From the NCBI GenBank assembly GCA_902797965.1, contig CADBUY010000006.1:37011-101010 (forward strand): DNA of 64,000 bases, given 5' to 3'. The position numbers and the translations under genes were made by a program. The notes under the pieces are model-generated. The model did not search any database. It saw nothing but the letters and a program-made list of their open reading frames with translations, and had not been told where the DNA came from. Positions 42,602 to 50,701 of this stretch are shown one piece after another. Position 1 is the stretch's first letter. The number at the start of each line of letters is the position of its first letter. The DNA comes from an uncultured bacterium (GTDB lineage: Bacteria > Cyanobacteriota > Vampirovibrionia > Gastranaerophilales > Gastranaerophilaceae).

Positions 42602-44074
42602 TTATTTTAAATATTTTACAAGCGAGCCCCCAATATCATACCGTTCGCAGTATCGCTTTAATTCTTTAATTACAACACCTGACAGCATAAATACAGCAAT
42701 TAAATTAGGCACTGCTAAAAATAAAGTTACAGCATCTGATAAGTTGATAATACTTTGAAAATTCATAGCTGAGCCTGCGATTATACAGACACAATAAATA
42801 ATTTGGAATGTTCTTGTCTTATTTACCCCTTCTCCGAATAAGAAATTCCAAGCTTTTACACCGTAGTATGAACCGCATAACATTGTTGAGAGTACAAAAC
42901 AACTTGCCATAATAGTTAATAATATTGGAAAGAACGGACATATCGTTCCAAAAGCCTTTGATGTTAACTCAATTCCCGCAATTCCGTCTACTGTTAAATA
43001 TGCTTTAGAAACTACTATTACAAAAGCGGTTGCTACACCTACAATAACAGTATCGACAAGAGGTTGTAACATAGATATAAAAGCCTGAACAACAGGCTTG
43101 TTTGTATTTACTGCCGAAAACGCAATTGGTGCCGTACCCAATCCTGATTCATTTGCAAACATTGCTCTTCTGAACCCCCATAATAAACAAGCAAATGCTC
43201 CACCTGCCATTGCTTTTGGGGAAAAAGCTTCTCTGATTATCAAAACGACAGTTTCAGGCAAATGATGTATGTTTAATAAACAAACCAGAAAGGCACTCAG
43301 AACATATAGCGAACACATTACAGGAGTTACTTTAGATGTAAATTTACCAATTGCTTTTATTCCTCCGATAATCGTAAACCAAGTTATCAGTGCAACAATA
43401 GTACCTAATATCCAGCCATTATTTGCAAAAATACTGTTATTGCCGCCAGTGACTTCAGTTATTTGTGCTGTCATTGCATTAATCTGGAATAAATTCCAGC
43501 CGCCAATCATTGCAAATACTGCACATATTGCATATATTTTAGCAAGTCCTTTGCCAATTGGCTCCATATATTTACCCCTAAAAGCGTAAGGAATGTAATA
43601 CATTGGTCCGCCTGATACTGTTCCATCTGGATTTGTTTGACGGAACTTAACTCCCAAAAGTACTTCTGAAAATTTTAATGCCATAGAAAATATACCTGCA
43701 ATAATCATCCAGAATATTACCCCCGGACCTCCAATTGATACGGCAGCTGCTGAACCTGCAACATTACCGATGCCGGCAGAAGCCGATATTGTTGCACTAA
43801 GCGCTTGAAATGATGATAATTCGCCTTTTTTCTTTCTTTGGTATCCGTTCGGATTATTGTGTTCAAAATTATCCGTTAGAAGTTTAATAGCGTGCTTAAA
43901 TCCCCAAAAACCTATAAATCCTGTTCTAAAAGTAAAATATAAAGCTGCAGAAATCAGCAAAGCTACAAGAAATTCAATTTTAACTCCACCTATTGTTATA
44001 TAAGAAAAAATTAAACCTGAAACTTTGTCAGCTATTGGTGATAATAAGCTATCTATTGCGGCATCTAAATTCAT
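42602..44074 (-). CDS. Alanine/glycine:cation symporter (AGCS/AlsT)
   Basis: 490 residues with about eleven membrane segments. Diagnostic blocks are SATISASAGIGNVAGSAAAVSIGGPG, FRQTNPDGTVSGGPMYYI and RRAMFANESGLGTAPIAFS. It imports alanine or glycine with sodium across the inner membrane. The gene has no Shine-Dalgarno sequence; TTGCAC, N16 and TAAAAT end six bases before the ATG, pointing to a leaderless message. Two GGGGTAAAT motifs lie inside the coding region. Confidence 0.93.
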   Translation of the reverse strand: MNLDAAIDSLLSPIADKVSGLIFSYITIGGVKIEFLVALLISAALYFTFRTGFIGFWGFKHAIKLLTDNFEHNNPNGYQRKKKGELSSFQALSATISASAGIGNVAGSAAAVSIGGPGVIFWMIIAGIFSMALKFSEVLLGVKFRQTNPDGTVSGGPMYYIPYAFRGKYMEPIGKGLAKIYAICAVFAMIGGWNLFQINAMTAQITEVTGGNNSIFANNGWILGTIVALITWFTIIGGIKAIGKFTSKVTPVMCSLYVLSAFLVCLLNIHHLPETVVLIIREAFSPKAMAGGAFACLLWGFRRAMFANESGLGTAPIAFSAVNTNKPVVQAFISMLQPLVDTVIVGVATAFVIVVSKAYLTVDGIAGIELTSKAFGTICPFFPILLTIMASCFVLSTMLCGSYYGVKAWNFLFGEGVNKTRTFQIIYCVCIIAGSAMNFQSIINLSDAVTLFLAVPNLIAVFMLSGVVIKELKRYCERYDIGGSLVKYLK

Positions 44075-44080
44075 ATAAAA

Positions 44081-44108
44081 ATTTTACTATAAAAATATTA
44101 TGGTGCAA
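44081..44108 (-). promoter_or_regulatory. Promoter for leaderless AGCS transcript
   Basis: Minus strand TTGCAC (44108-44103), 16 bases, TAAAAT (44086-44081), then six bases to the ATG at 44074. Confidence 0.6.
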
Positions 44109-44109
44109 T

Positions 44110-44769
44110 TTATAAAACGTTTATAAATTTATGCACTTGCGGTATAAGTCTTGTATTTTTATGTATTTTTAGAGATTTATCCAAAACAGACTGCATAAAA
44201 TCTGAGTCAATGCTTGGAGAATTCCCCCTCATCATTGGCTGAAGTATTAATTCAATATCATATTTTTTACATAAGTGTGAAATTTTGTGTATTTCAAAAT
44301 CATTAATATTATTATCAAAAACAACTTTGGCAAAAAGATTTTTTTGAGAAGCAATTTTAAAAAACTCTTCGTGGTTTTCCCATAAAGGTTCTAATCCTGT
44401 TGCTGATGGCAGTTTTATATCAGCAGAAATGTATGTTATTAAATCAATTACTTCTTCTAATTTGTCAGGTAAAGTTCCATTGGTTTCCAAATATATCGGC
44501 AATTGGCAGTCACTGCTAATTGTTTTAATAAAATCAGTATGTAATAAAGGTTCACCACCTGTTAATGAAATGGAATGACAATCAGAATTTTTGTTACATA
44601 TATCTATTAATTCATCAATGGAATATTCTTTTGAATTTATAACATCATAATCGGTATCGCAATATGAGCAATTAAGATTACAGCCGCATAAACGTATAAA
44701 TAGCTGTTTATATCCTACAAAAGGACCTTCACCTTGAATAGATGTAAATATTTCTTTTATCCTTACCAT
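44110..44769 (-). CDS. queE: 7-carboxy-7-deazaguanine synthase
   Basis: 219 residues, a small radical SAM enzyme of queuosine synthesis. It converts 6-carboxy-tetrahydropterin to 7-carboxy-7-deazaguanine. IFTSIQGEGPFVGYKQLFIRL and the CGCNLNCSYCDTDYD cluster motif (CxxxCxxC) are present, as is LTGGEPLLH. The gene begins 24 bp after dnaJ on the same strand and lacks a clear promoter, so the two are probably cotranscribed. QueC, QueD and QueF are not in the window. Confidence 0.93.
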   Translation of the reverse strand: MVRIKEIFTSIQGEGPFVGYKQLFIRLCGCNLNCSYCDTDYDVINSKEYSIDELIDICNKNSDCHSISLTGGEPLLHTDFIKTISSDCQLPIYLETNGTLPDKLEEVIDLITYISADIKLPSATGLEPLWENHEEFFKIASQKNLFAKVVFDNNINDFEIHKISHLCKKYDIELILQPMMRGNSPSIDSDFMQSVLDKSLKIHKNTRLIPQVHKFINVL

Positions 44770-44793
44770 ATTTTTACTTTATCATAGAAATAA

Positions 44794-45870
44794 TTATCTT
44801 ACATTTTGTGAAGAAACTTCCTGCAATTTTTTATAAAGTTCAAGTTCAAGGTTTGATAAGTTTTTTGGAATTTGTATTTCAACTGTCAAAATCATATCAC
44901 CGACTTTATTTTTTACTCTTATACCGCAGCCGCTAAGTCTGATTTTTTGACCATTCTGTGTATTAGGTGCAATTTTAACGGTAATATTACCATCCGGAGT
45001 CTTTACAGATATGTTTCCGCCCAAAACTGCTTCATAAGGTGCGAGTGTAATAGTTTTTAGTATATTATTTCCATCGGTCTTATAGTCAACAGGAGCTTTT
45101 ACATGGACTGTTATATATAAATCACCGTTTGAACCGCCGTTTAATCCGCATTCACCTTCACCAGCAAGTCTTATTTTTGAATTGTCTTTTACTCCTGCCG
45201 GAATTTTTACTGTAAATCTTTTGTGCTCTGAGATGTCACCTTTACCATGACAATGTGAACAAATACTGCCATTAACAAATTTTCTTCCGCCGCATTTAGG
45301 ACAAACAGAAGTATGAAGCATATTGATTATTTTAGAAGTTCCGCTAACAGCTTCCGCAATTGTTACTTCTACGTCAGTATTTATATCTTTGCCTTTTTTT
45401 GTATTGCCATATTTTGCTTTTTTTTCATTATTTTTCTGGGTATACATATTTTCATATTTATTTGCATACTCTTTATATTTTGATAAAAACTCATCCCATT
45501 TAAAATTAAAATTAAAACTGTTATGTTCATCTGCTTTTTTATGTGTTTCTTGTTGTTTATCAGATTTGTTTGGGTTTGTTGCAGTTTTATTTACTTCAGA
45601 TTGTTGTTTTGAAGCTGTATCTGTTTTTTTGCTTGAATAATTGTAATATTTTCTTACTGTGTCATAGTCAGCTCTTTTAGATTTGTTTGATAAAACTTCA
45701 TAAGCTTCATTAATTTCCTTAAATTTATTTACGACTTCATCAGTATTTCCGGCAACATCAGGATGCCATTTTCGTGCAAGTTTTCTATATGCACTTTTAA
45801 GCTCTTGTTCAGTACAATACTCATTTACGCCCAGAATTTTGTAATAATCTTTAGAAGTCATATTAGTCAT
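44794..45870 (-). CDS. dnaJ: DnaJ-family chaperone with reduced zinc region
   Basis: 358 residues. The J domain (about 1-75) has the HPD triad at 36-38. Instead of a Gly/Phe-rich linker there is a long Lys/Thr/Asn-rich and then charged stretch (about 75-165). Only two cysteine motifs follow (CPKCGGRK, CSHCHGKG, about 188-210), one zinc centre instead of the usual two. The C-terminal peptide-binding domains (IPAGVKDNSKIRLAGEGE, IAPNTQNGQKIRLSG) are complete. It is a divergent DnaJ or CbpA-type co-chaperone of DnaK rather than the canonical form. TTGACT, N16 and TAAATA end six bases before the ATG, so the message is probably leaderless. Confidence 0.88.
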   Translation of the reverse strand: MTNMTSKDYYKILGVNEYCTEQELKSAYRKLARKWHPDVAGNTDEVVNKFKEINEAYEVLSNKSKRADYDTVRKYYNYSSKKTDTASKQQSEVNKTATNPNKSDKQQETHKKADEHNSFNFNFKWDEFLSKYKEYANKYENMYTQKNNEKKAKYGNTKKGKDINTDVEVTIAEAVSGTSKIINMLHTSVCPKCGGRKFVNGSICSHCHGKGDISEHKRFTVKIPAGVKDNSKIRLAGEGECGLNGGSNGDLYITVHVKAPVDYKTDGNNILKTITLAPYEAVLGGNISVKTPDGNITVKIAPNTQNGQKIRLSGCGIRVKNKVGDMILTVEIQIPKNLSNLELELYKKLQEVSSQNVR

Positions 45871-45876
45871 ATTTGA

Positions 45877-45904
45877 TATTTAATGATATAAATAAAAAAG
45901 TCAA
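45877..45904 (-). promoter_or_regulatory. dnaJ promoter, leaderless
   Basis: TTGACT (45904-45899), 16 bases, TAAATA (45882-45877), six bases to ATG 45870. It lies back to back with the thioredoxin gene promoter. Confidence 0.6.
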
Positions 45905-45941
45905 TGTCCTGCCGTATAATTAAAAATCCCCCGATTGTCTA

Positions 45942-45970
45942 TTGAAAAACTATTATCCTAATGTTATTAT
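45942..45970 (+). promoter_or_regulatory. Thioredoxin-gene promoter, leaderless
   Basis: TTGAAA (45942-45947), 17 bases, TATTAT (45965-45970), seven bases to ATG 45978. No Shine-Dalgarno sequence. Confidence 0.6.
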
Positions 45971-45977
45971 CATTCTT

Positions 45978-46340
45978 ATGAAAAAGTTTTTAATAATATT
46001 TTTAATGGTGTTATCGTTACCTGTTTTTGCTGGAGAGTTTGATAAAGCATATTCAACGGGTAAAAAAGTTTTAGTGTATTTTTATTCACCAACGTGTGTT
46101 ACATGTAACAAATTTAATCCGCAATTTAATGATTTAAAAAAGAATTATAAAGATATAGAATTTGTAAGAGTTAATGTAGAAACTCTTGAGGGTGCAAAAA
46201 TGATACGAAAATATCATGGTTTATATATACCTTATTTAATACTTACAAGTTCAAAAACTAAAAAAACAGTATCAGTATCCTTAAGCTGTGCAATGAGTGA
46301 TATGTGTTTTGAACGTGTTATAAAAGATTTTAAATATTAG
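45978..46340 (+). CDS. Periplasmic thioredoxin-like protein
   Basis: 120 residues. A signal peptide (KKFLIIFLMVLSLPVFA) is followed by a thioredoxin fold with VLVYFYSPTCVTCNKFNP, whose CVTC is the redox pair, and a cis-Pro region near YIPYLIL. Two further cysteines (SCAMSDMC) lie near the C-terminus. It may reduce or oxidise periplasmic thiols. ATG 45978 is chosen because the signal peptide begins there and a leaderless promoter places +1 on it; an upstream in-frame start lies inside that promoter. rfbA follows 14 bp later. Confidence 0.85.
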   Translation: MKKFLIIFLMVLSLPVFAGEFDKAYSTGKKVLVYFYSPTCVTCNKFNPQFNDLKKNYKDIEFVRVNVETLEGAKMIRKYHGLYIPYLILTSSKTKKTVSVSLSCAMSDMCFERVIKDFKY

Positions 46341-46354
46341 TAAAGGAGAATTAT

Positions 46355-47251
46355 ATGAAAGGTATCGTATTAGCAGGTGGAGCTGGCACAAGATTATATC
46401 CGGCTTCGCAGCCTATTTCAAAAATATTACTTCCTATTTATGATAAACCGATGATTTATTATCCGATATCAACTCTAATGCTGGCAGGTATTAAAGAAAT
46501 TCTCATAATTACTAATGAATCAGATTATGATAATTTTATAAAACTACTTGGCGACGGCTCTCAATATGGATTAAATCTTAAATATAAAATACAGTATGTA
46601 CAGCGTGGTATTGCAGACGCATTTTTGTTAGCGGAAGATTTTATTAATGGTGATGATGTTGCGCTTGTTCTGGGTGATAATATATTCCATGGTCAAGGTT
46701 TTTCAACCATTATGAAGCACGCTATTAAAAACAATAACGGTGCAACTGTATTCGGGTATACTGTTAAAGACCCTGAACGATTTGGTGTTGTTGAATTCGA
46801 TTCTAATAATAAAGCAATATCATTAGAAGAGAAACCTTTAAAACCAAAATCTAATTATGCTGTAACAGGCTTATATTTCTATGACGGAAATGTCTGTGAT
46901 TATGCTAAGCAATTAACTCCATCAGCAAGAGGTGAATTGGAAATTACAGATTTAAACAAAATTTATTTGTCAAAAGGGCTTTTAAATGTTGAGATTCTCG
47001 GCAGAGGATTTGCTTGGCTTGATACAGGTACACATGACTCTATGCTTCAGGCAAGTTTATTTGTTCAAACAATGGAACTCAATAAGGGTGTTAAAATATC
47101 TTGTTTGGAAGAAATTGCATTTAATCAGGGATTTATTTCAAAGCAAGAATTATTAAATAAAATAGAAAAATACGGTTATAAAAATGATTACTATAACTAT
47201 GTCAGAAACGTAATTGAACATCCTGATTCTGTCGCTTTAAGTCTTTTATAA
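46355..47251 (+). CDS. rfbA: Glucose-1-phosphate thymidylyltransferase
   Basis: 298 residues, standard length. It makes dTDP-glucose for dTDP-rhamnose and other deoxysugars of the cell surface. KGIVLAGGAGTRLYPAS is the nucleotide-binding signature, KPMIYYPISTLMLAGI and LGDNIFHGQGF are typical, and ITDLNKIYLSKG and GRGFAWLDTGTHDSML close the active site. AAGGAG precedes the ATG. The other rfb/rml genes are not here. It may share a transcript with the preceding thioredoxin gene. Confidence 0.96.
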   Translation: MKGIVLAGGAGTRLYPASQPISKILLPIYDKPMIYYPISTLMLAGIKEILIITNESDYDNFIKLLGDGSQYGLNLKYKIQYVQRGIADAFLLAEDFINGDDVALVLGDNIFHGQGFSTIMKHAIKNNNGATVFGYTVKDPERFGVVEFDSNNKAISLEEKPLKPKSNYAVTGLYFYDGNVCDYAKQLTPSARGELEITDLNKIYLSKGLLNVEILGRGFAWLDTGTHDSMLQASLFVQTMELNKGVKISCLEEIAFNQGFISKQELLNKIEKYGYKNDYYNYVRNVIEHPDSVALSLL

Positions 47252-47365
47252 TTACATATTTTAGATGAAAATTTTTGCTTCATATTAAGGTTATATTAAT
47301 ATTTCCTAAAAATCCGATTTTTTATACTATACTTTAACAGTAGGTTAATTAATTGGAGGAAGAGT

Positions 47366-48202
47366 ATGACAAATAATTTGTTAGAAAAAGCAAGTATTCA
47401 TCCGTCTGCTGTTATACATCCGTCAGCAGAAATAGCTGAAGGGGTAACAATAGGACCAAATGTCGTAATTGGCGAGAATGTAAAAATCGCAAAAGACACA
47501 AGAATTATAGCAAATGCTTATATAGAATATGCTGAAATTGGTGAACGTTGCACTATATCACCATTTTCTACTATAGGTTCTGAGCCTCAGGATTTAGGTT
47601 ATAAAGGTGAACCAACAAAAGTTGTAATTGGTGATGATACAATAATTAAAGAAAATGTTACAATTCACCGTGGAGCAGCTTGCGGCGATTTTACTACAAG
47701 AATCGGTAATAAATGTTTGTTAATGGTAGGCTCTCACGTAGCTCATAATTGTGTTTTAGCTGATCAAGTAATTTTGGCAAATCTTGTAACTCTTGGCGGT
47801 CATGTTCATGTAGGATTTGGTGCTTTTGTTGGCGGTATGAGCGTATTTCATCAAAATATCAGAATAGGTGATATGGCAATTATAAGCGGTTTCTCAGCAT
47901 CAAGACAGGATATTCTTCCGTACTCTAAAGGTGAAGGCAGACCTCCGGTTCCAAGAGGATTAAATGTCATTGCAATGAAAAGAAGAGGTGTTTCTCAGGA
48001 AATCAGAACAGCTACTAATGAAGCATTTAAGTTATTAATATCTGATGAATACAACACATCTCAAGCAATCGAGAAAATTAAAGCAGAAATTCCAATGAAT
48101 GAATATATAGAAAAAATGATAGATTTTATTCAAACTTCAAAAAGGGGCGTTTTGCTAAAATCTCATAAATCCGGTTATCAATCACTTGAAGGCGAAGAAT
48201 AA
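47366..48202 (+). CDS. lpxA: UDP-N-acetylglucosamine acyltransferase
   Basis: 278 residues. A left-handed beta-helix of hexapeptide repeats (IHPSAVIHPSAEIAEGVTIG) carries the catalytic His in VGSHVAHNC, followed by LGGHVHVG and GGMSVFHQN. The C-terminal helical part contains RRGVSQEIRTATNEAFKLL. It adds the first acyl chain in lipid A synthesis, so the cell should have an outer membrane. LpxD/LpxB/FabZ neighbours are absent. GGAGG precedes the ATG and a strong terminator follows. Confidence 0.95.
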   Translation: MTNNLLEKASIHPSAVIHPSAEIAEGVTIGPNVVIGENVKIAKDTRIIANAYIEYAEIGERCTISPFSTIGSEPQDLGYKGEPTKVVIGDDTIIKENVTIHRGAACGDFTTRIGNKCLLMVGSHVAHNCVLADQVILANLVTLGGHVHVGFGAFVGGMSVFHQNIRIGDMAIISGFSASRQDILPYSKGEGRPPVPRGLNVIAMKRRGVSQEIRTATNEAFKLLISDEYNTSQAIEKIKAEIPMNEYIEKMIDFIQTSKRGVLLKSHKSGYQSLEGEE

Positions 48203-48225
48203 TTATAAAATTAATCAATAAAAGT

Positions 48226-48262
48226 AAAAGGGTATTAATTACAATTAATACCCTTTTATTTT
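48226..48262 (+). terminator. Terminator of lpxA
   Basis: AAAGGGTATTAATT / AATTAATACCCTTT, a 14-bp stem with a two-base spacer, followed by TATTTTATT, 24 bp after the lpxA stop. Confidence 0.85.
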
Positions 48263-48394
48263 ATTCAAATATTAACTTTTGTAAATTGGCTCTAACAGTT
48301 GTCAATAGCTTTATTCACCCTCTTTACATATATTTAATATGATATTATAAATAAAAATGTTGACTTTAAAAAATGATGTGCAATAATAATAAAG

Positions 48395-48558
48395 GACACG
48401 CAATTAAGTGTAGTCCAAACACTAAACCGAAATATAATTAAATAGCAAACTAATAACCCCAAAAATCATATAAACTCCTAGATAATAAACACTAAAAAAG
48501 ACCATTAGGATGCAGAAAACAAACCCACTCGAATCACACACACCGAGTGGTTTTTTTT
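48395..48558 (+). ncRNA. Candidate small RNA with own promoter and terminator
   Basis: TTGACT (48360-48365) is followed at 16-19 bases by AATAAT/ATAATA-type -10 hexamers, predicting a start near 48395. A strong terminator (CCACTCG / CGAGTGG plus eight T) ends at 48558. The 160-base interval has no ORF with a start site. It begins with a possible GGACAC/GTGTAGTCC hairpin and is poor in G. A 22-codon ATG ORF (48373-48441) overlaps the promoter and is unlikely to be translated from this start. Confidence 0.45.
48525..48558 (+). terminator. Terminator of the candidate small RNA
   Basis: CCACTCG (48525-48531) pairs with CGAGTGG (48544-48550) and is followed by eight T. Confidence 0.85.
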
Positions 48559-48623
48559 ATGGGTAAATACTAAGGTTAAATTTTTCGGAATAATTCCTAA
48601 TTTTTAAACGGAATTATATACTA

Positions 48624-48743
48624 AATTAGCCAAACATATTATCTAAGTTTGCAATGTTGTCACCCTGAACTTGTTTCAGGGTCTAATCATTAGTAAGATG
48701 CCGAAACAAGTTCGGCATGACATTTTTAACTTATTGGCTAATT
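48624..48743. repeat. 120-bp inverted-repeat element containing a 63-bp palindromic unit
   Basis: The outer ends AATTAGCCAA and TTGGCTAATT form perfect 10-bp inverted repeats. Inside, 48659-48721 is a unit of two hairpins (CCCTGAA...TTCAGGG and ATGCCGAA...TTCGGCAT) flanked by GTCA/TGAC. A second copy of that unit, also 63 bp, lies at 51016-51078 without the outer ends. Confidence 0.65.
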
Positions 48744-48834
48744 AAATATATAAATCCCTTTTTAAAAATTATAAAAAAAGTATAGATGCTTGTATTTTAT
48801 GTTTCTTCTATGTAAAATATATACATAATCACAT

Positions 48835-48906
48835 AGCGGTATCGTCTAGTGGTTAGGACGGGAGATTCTCATTCTCCAAACAGGGGTTCAATTCCCCTTA
48901 CCGCCG
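48835..48906 (+). tRNA. tRNA-Glu (anticodon CTC)
   Basis: A 72-base cloverleaf: D arm TCGTCTAGTGGTTAGGAC, anticodon stem GGAGA/TCTCC with loop TTCTCAT (anticodon CTC), and T arm AGGGGTTCAATTCCCCT. The acceptor pairs GCGGTA with TACCGC over six bases; the first pair would be A-C (48835 with 48905), a mismatch. No CCA is encoded here. The 3' end recurs twice downstream. Confidence 0.88.
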
Positions 48907-48914
48907 AATTTTAT

Positions 48915-48937
48915 GACTCCACTCGGAGTCTTTTTTA
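48915..48937 (+). terminator. Terminator behind tRNAGlu
   Basis: GACTCC / GGAGTC stem with an ACTC loop and six T, nine bases after the tRNA. Confidence 0.8.
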
Positions 48938-49044
48938 TTTTGGGGGAATTGAACCCGCAATAGCTCACGCCATTGGGGGTTCGCCCCTCTCGCAAAACGT
49001 GACGTTTAGTCACATTTTGCTCGGCAGAGTCCTTACCGCCGAAT

Positions 49045-49084
49045 AAAACAGAGAATACGCTTGCTGTATTCTCTGTTTTATTTT
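49045..49084 (+). terminator. Second terminator-like hairpin behind the first tRNA 3'-end repeat
   Basis: AAAACAGAGAATAC / GTATTCTCTGTTTT, a 14-bp stem with a seven-base loop followed by ATTTTA. Confidence 0.75.
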
Positions 49085-49384
49085 ACAAGTAATGTAGAAT
49101 AGAAAGAACCCCTACAAGCCGTCAGGCTTGTCAGGGGTTCAGCGTGAGCGAGCTGAGGCTGGAGTGTTTTTGCTGAATGTGCGACTAGCACAGAAAGCAA
49201 AACACGGAATTGCCGTTAAACGCGAGCGAACAAGACAATTCCCCTTACCGCCGCCATACTTTTTTCTTTACTAAAAAGAAAAAAGTAGGCAAAAAAGAAA
49301 AGATCATATTGGCTTGTAGTTTCTACGACAAGCCTGTTTATATATTTACCCCTTTACCCCTACCCCTTTACCTCCCTACTCAAA

Positions 49385-49408
49385 CCCGTCCTTATAATTA
49401 AGGACGGG
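49385..49408 (-). terminator. Palindrome behind the phosphodiester glycosidase gene
   Basis: CCCGTCCTTA / TAAGGACGGG lies 57 bp beyond the stop of the minus-strand gene. The T-run expected of a terminator is missing. Between it and 49261 lie AT-rich DNA, a GGCTTGT/ACAAGCC hairpin (49311-49334) and a tandem TTTACCCC tract. Confidence 0.4.
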
Positions 49409-49465
49409 CAGCTCATCTACTTTTATTTAAACGATTTTATAAATAATATTAGGTAAATGTCATTT

Positions 49466-50701
49466 TTATAGTTTTGATATTCTGTAATCTTTACGGACAA
49501 CAAGCGTGTGTGATAATGGTATTCCACCCTGTACTGCCGGTTTATTTACAACTTGACCGTTAACATACATTACTGTTGAACCTCCACCATCTAGGTTCAT
49601 TGCATTGACACACCCCAGTTGTTTCATGATATTAGCTAATTCATTTAAAGTAAGTCCGATGGAAGAACCCTCCCTTCCATCGGCAGTAAGTAATATCAAG
49701 TTATTATTTTTAGTATATCCGATGGCAGTACGAGGATTTCTGCCACCAATTGCAGTAAGTTTTTCATCTGTCATGTCAATAAATACTTCACCATTTCTAA
49801 CCAGAAAGGGGCCGCCACTAATTATGTGATTGACCCCAGTCCAGTCCGGGTTCAGTCTTACATCAAGCTGATATTTTTTTGCCTTTGTAAATTGTTTTAA
49901 TTTACTTTCAGGTCCTACAATTACATATCCGTTTTCAGGTATTTCGCAGGGTGCATAAGATGTTTTAACAAGTTTTCCGTTATCAACTACCAATTGGATA
50001 CCATATTTAGGAATTTGTGGAGAATATTTTCCCCAGTCTTTTGTAAATACGATAACATGAGTTGATAGCATTCTGGGTTGATTAATGTTATCAATTTTCA
50101 GTCCTCCTAAATTTGTTTTTAATTCTGCATTAAGTTTTATTCTTTCCATGTTATAACTGTTATCAAAGAAACCCATTGCGACTCTGTCATAAATTGGTCC
50201 TGTATAAATTTTTTTATTTATCATTAATGTGCCGAGCGGAGTTCCGGTTTCCGGCTTAAAATAACCTCCGTTTATTGCAACCAGTGCATTTTCTCGGTTA
50301 GCTATTCTTGATATTTTTGTGCGTGCTGCAAGAGTACTAGACGCTGTTGCAGGTTCTACAACCAATTCCTCATTTGCACCTTGTGAAATCTCAACTATAT
50401 TTATTCTTACAGGTCTTTTATTAAAATACCTTGTCATCCTGACTAATTTAATACCTTTATCCACTTCTACTACATTTAAATTTTTATATTTTGCGTTTAT
50501 CTCTTTATTAAATAATTCTTCTTTATTAATTTGATTATCTTTAATATAGTTTACCCCCGGAGATATACCTGTAGCGGCTCCAATGTCTTTTGCTAAAAGT
50601 CCGACATTTTGAGCTAATAGTAAACACAGGGCTATACCTATACCGGCTAGGCTTGTTGCCGTTTTTTCAGTTTGGGGTCTTTGTAAAATCAGCGTATCCA
50701 T
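49466..50701 (-). CDS. Phosphodiester glycosidase (NAGPA-domain) family protein
   Basis: 411 residues. One N-terminal hydrophobic segment (about 17-38, LAGIGIALCLLLAQNVGLLA) anchors or exports the protein. The NAGPA domain follows with VAINGGYFKPETGTPLG, GGRNPRTAIGYTKNN, LLTADGREGSSIGLTL and the signature NAMNLDGGGSTVMYVNG. Members remove or handle N-acetylglucosamine phosphodiesters and occur with cell-wall or exopolysaccharide genes; a role at the envelope is inferred. ATG 50701 is preferred over an in-frame GTG at 50710 because AGGTG lies at the right distance and would itself overlap the GTG. A structured leader precedes it. Confidence 0.85.
   Translation of the reverse strand: MDTLILQRPQTEKTATSLAGIGIALCLLLAQNVGLLAKDIGAATGISPGVNYIKDNQINKEELFNKEINAKYKNLNVVEVDKGIKLVRMTRYFNKRPVRINIVEISQGANEELVVEPATASSTLAARTKISRIANRENALVAINGGYFKPETGTPLGTLMINKKIYTGPIYDRVAMGFFDNSYNMERIKLNAELKTNLGGLKIDNINQPRMLSTHVIVFTKDWGKYSPQIPKYGIQLVVDNGKLVKTSYAPCEIPENGYVIVGPESKLKQFTKAKKYQLDVRLNPDWTGVNHIISGGPFLVRNGEVFIDMTDEKLTAIGGRNPRTAIGYTKNNNLILLTADGREGSSIGLTLNELANIMKQLGCVNAMNLDGGGSTVMYVNGQVVNKPAVQGGIPLSHTLVVRKDYRISKL

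Larger units (their letters stand above)
48907..49260. repeat. tRNAGlu 3'-end repeats and hairpins, gene-free
   Basis: The tRNA 3' end recurs as 14 bases (CCTTACCGCCGAAT, 49031-49044) and as 18 bases (from CAATTCCCC, 49236-49253), the latter followed by CCA. An inverted copy of the T arm lies near 48941-48955. The span also contains hairpins GAACCCC...GGGGTTC (49106-49140, with inner ACAAGCC/GGCTTGT) and GGAATTG/CAATTCC (49206-49242). It is richer in G+C than its surroundings. No coding sequence is supported. It looks like a degenerate insertion site at the tRNA or a decayed tandem tRNA array. Confidence 0.6.

Noticed and set aside
48849..49046. 65-codon ORF starting inside tRNAGlu
   Set aside because: It begins within the tRNA and runs through terminators and repeats; there is no start signal.
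48835..49260. Two-piece tmRNA or a tmRNA acceptor fragment
   Set aside because: The repeated TTACCGCCG-CCA end derives from the adjacent tRNAGlu; no Ala-type acceptor (G-U pair) or tag reading frame was found.
49210..49401. 63-codon ORF in the repeat region after tRNAGlu
   Set aside because: It crosses the tRNA 3'-end repeat and a Lys-rich A-run, with no ribosome binding site and low-complexity translation.
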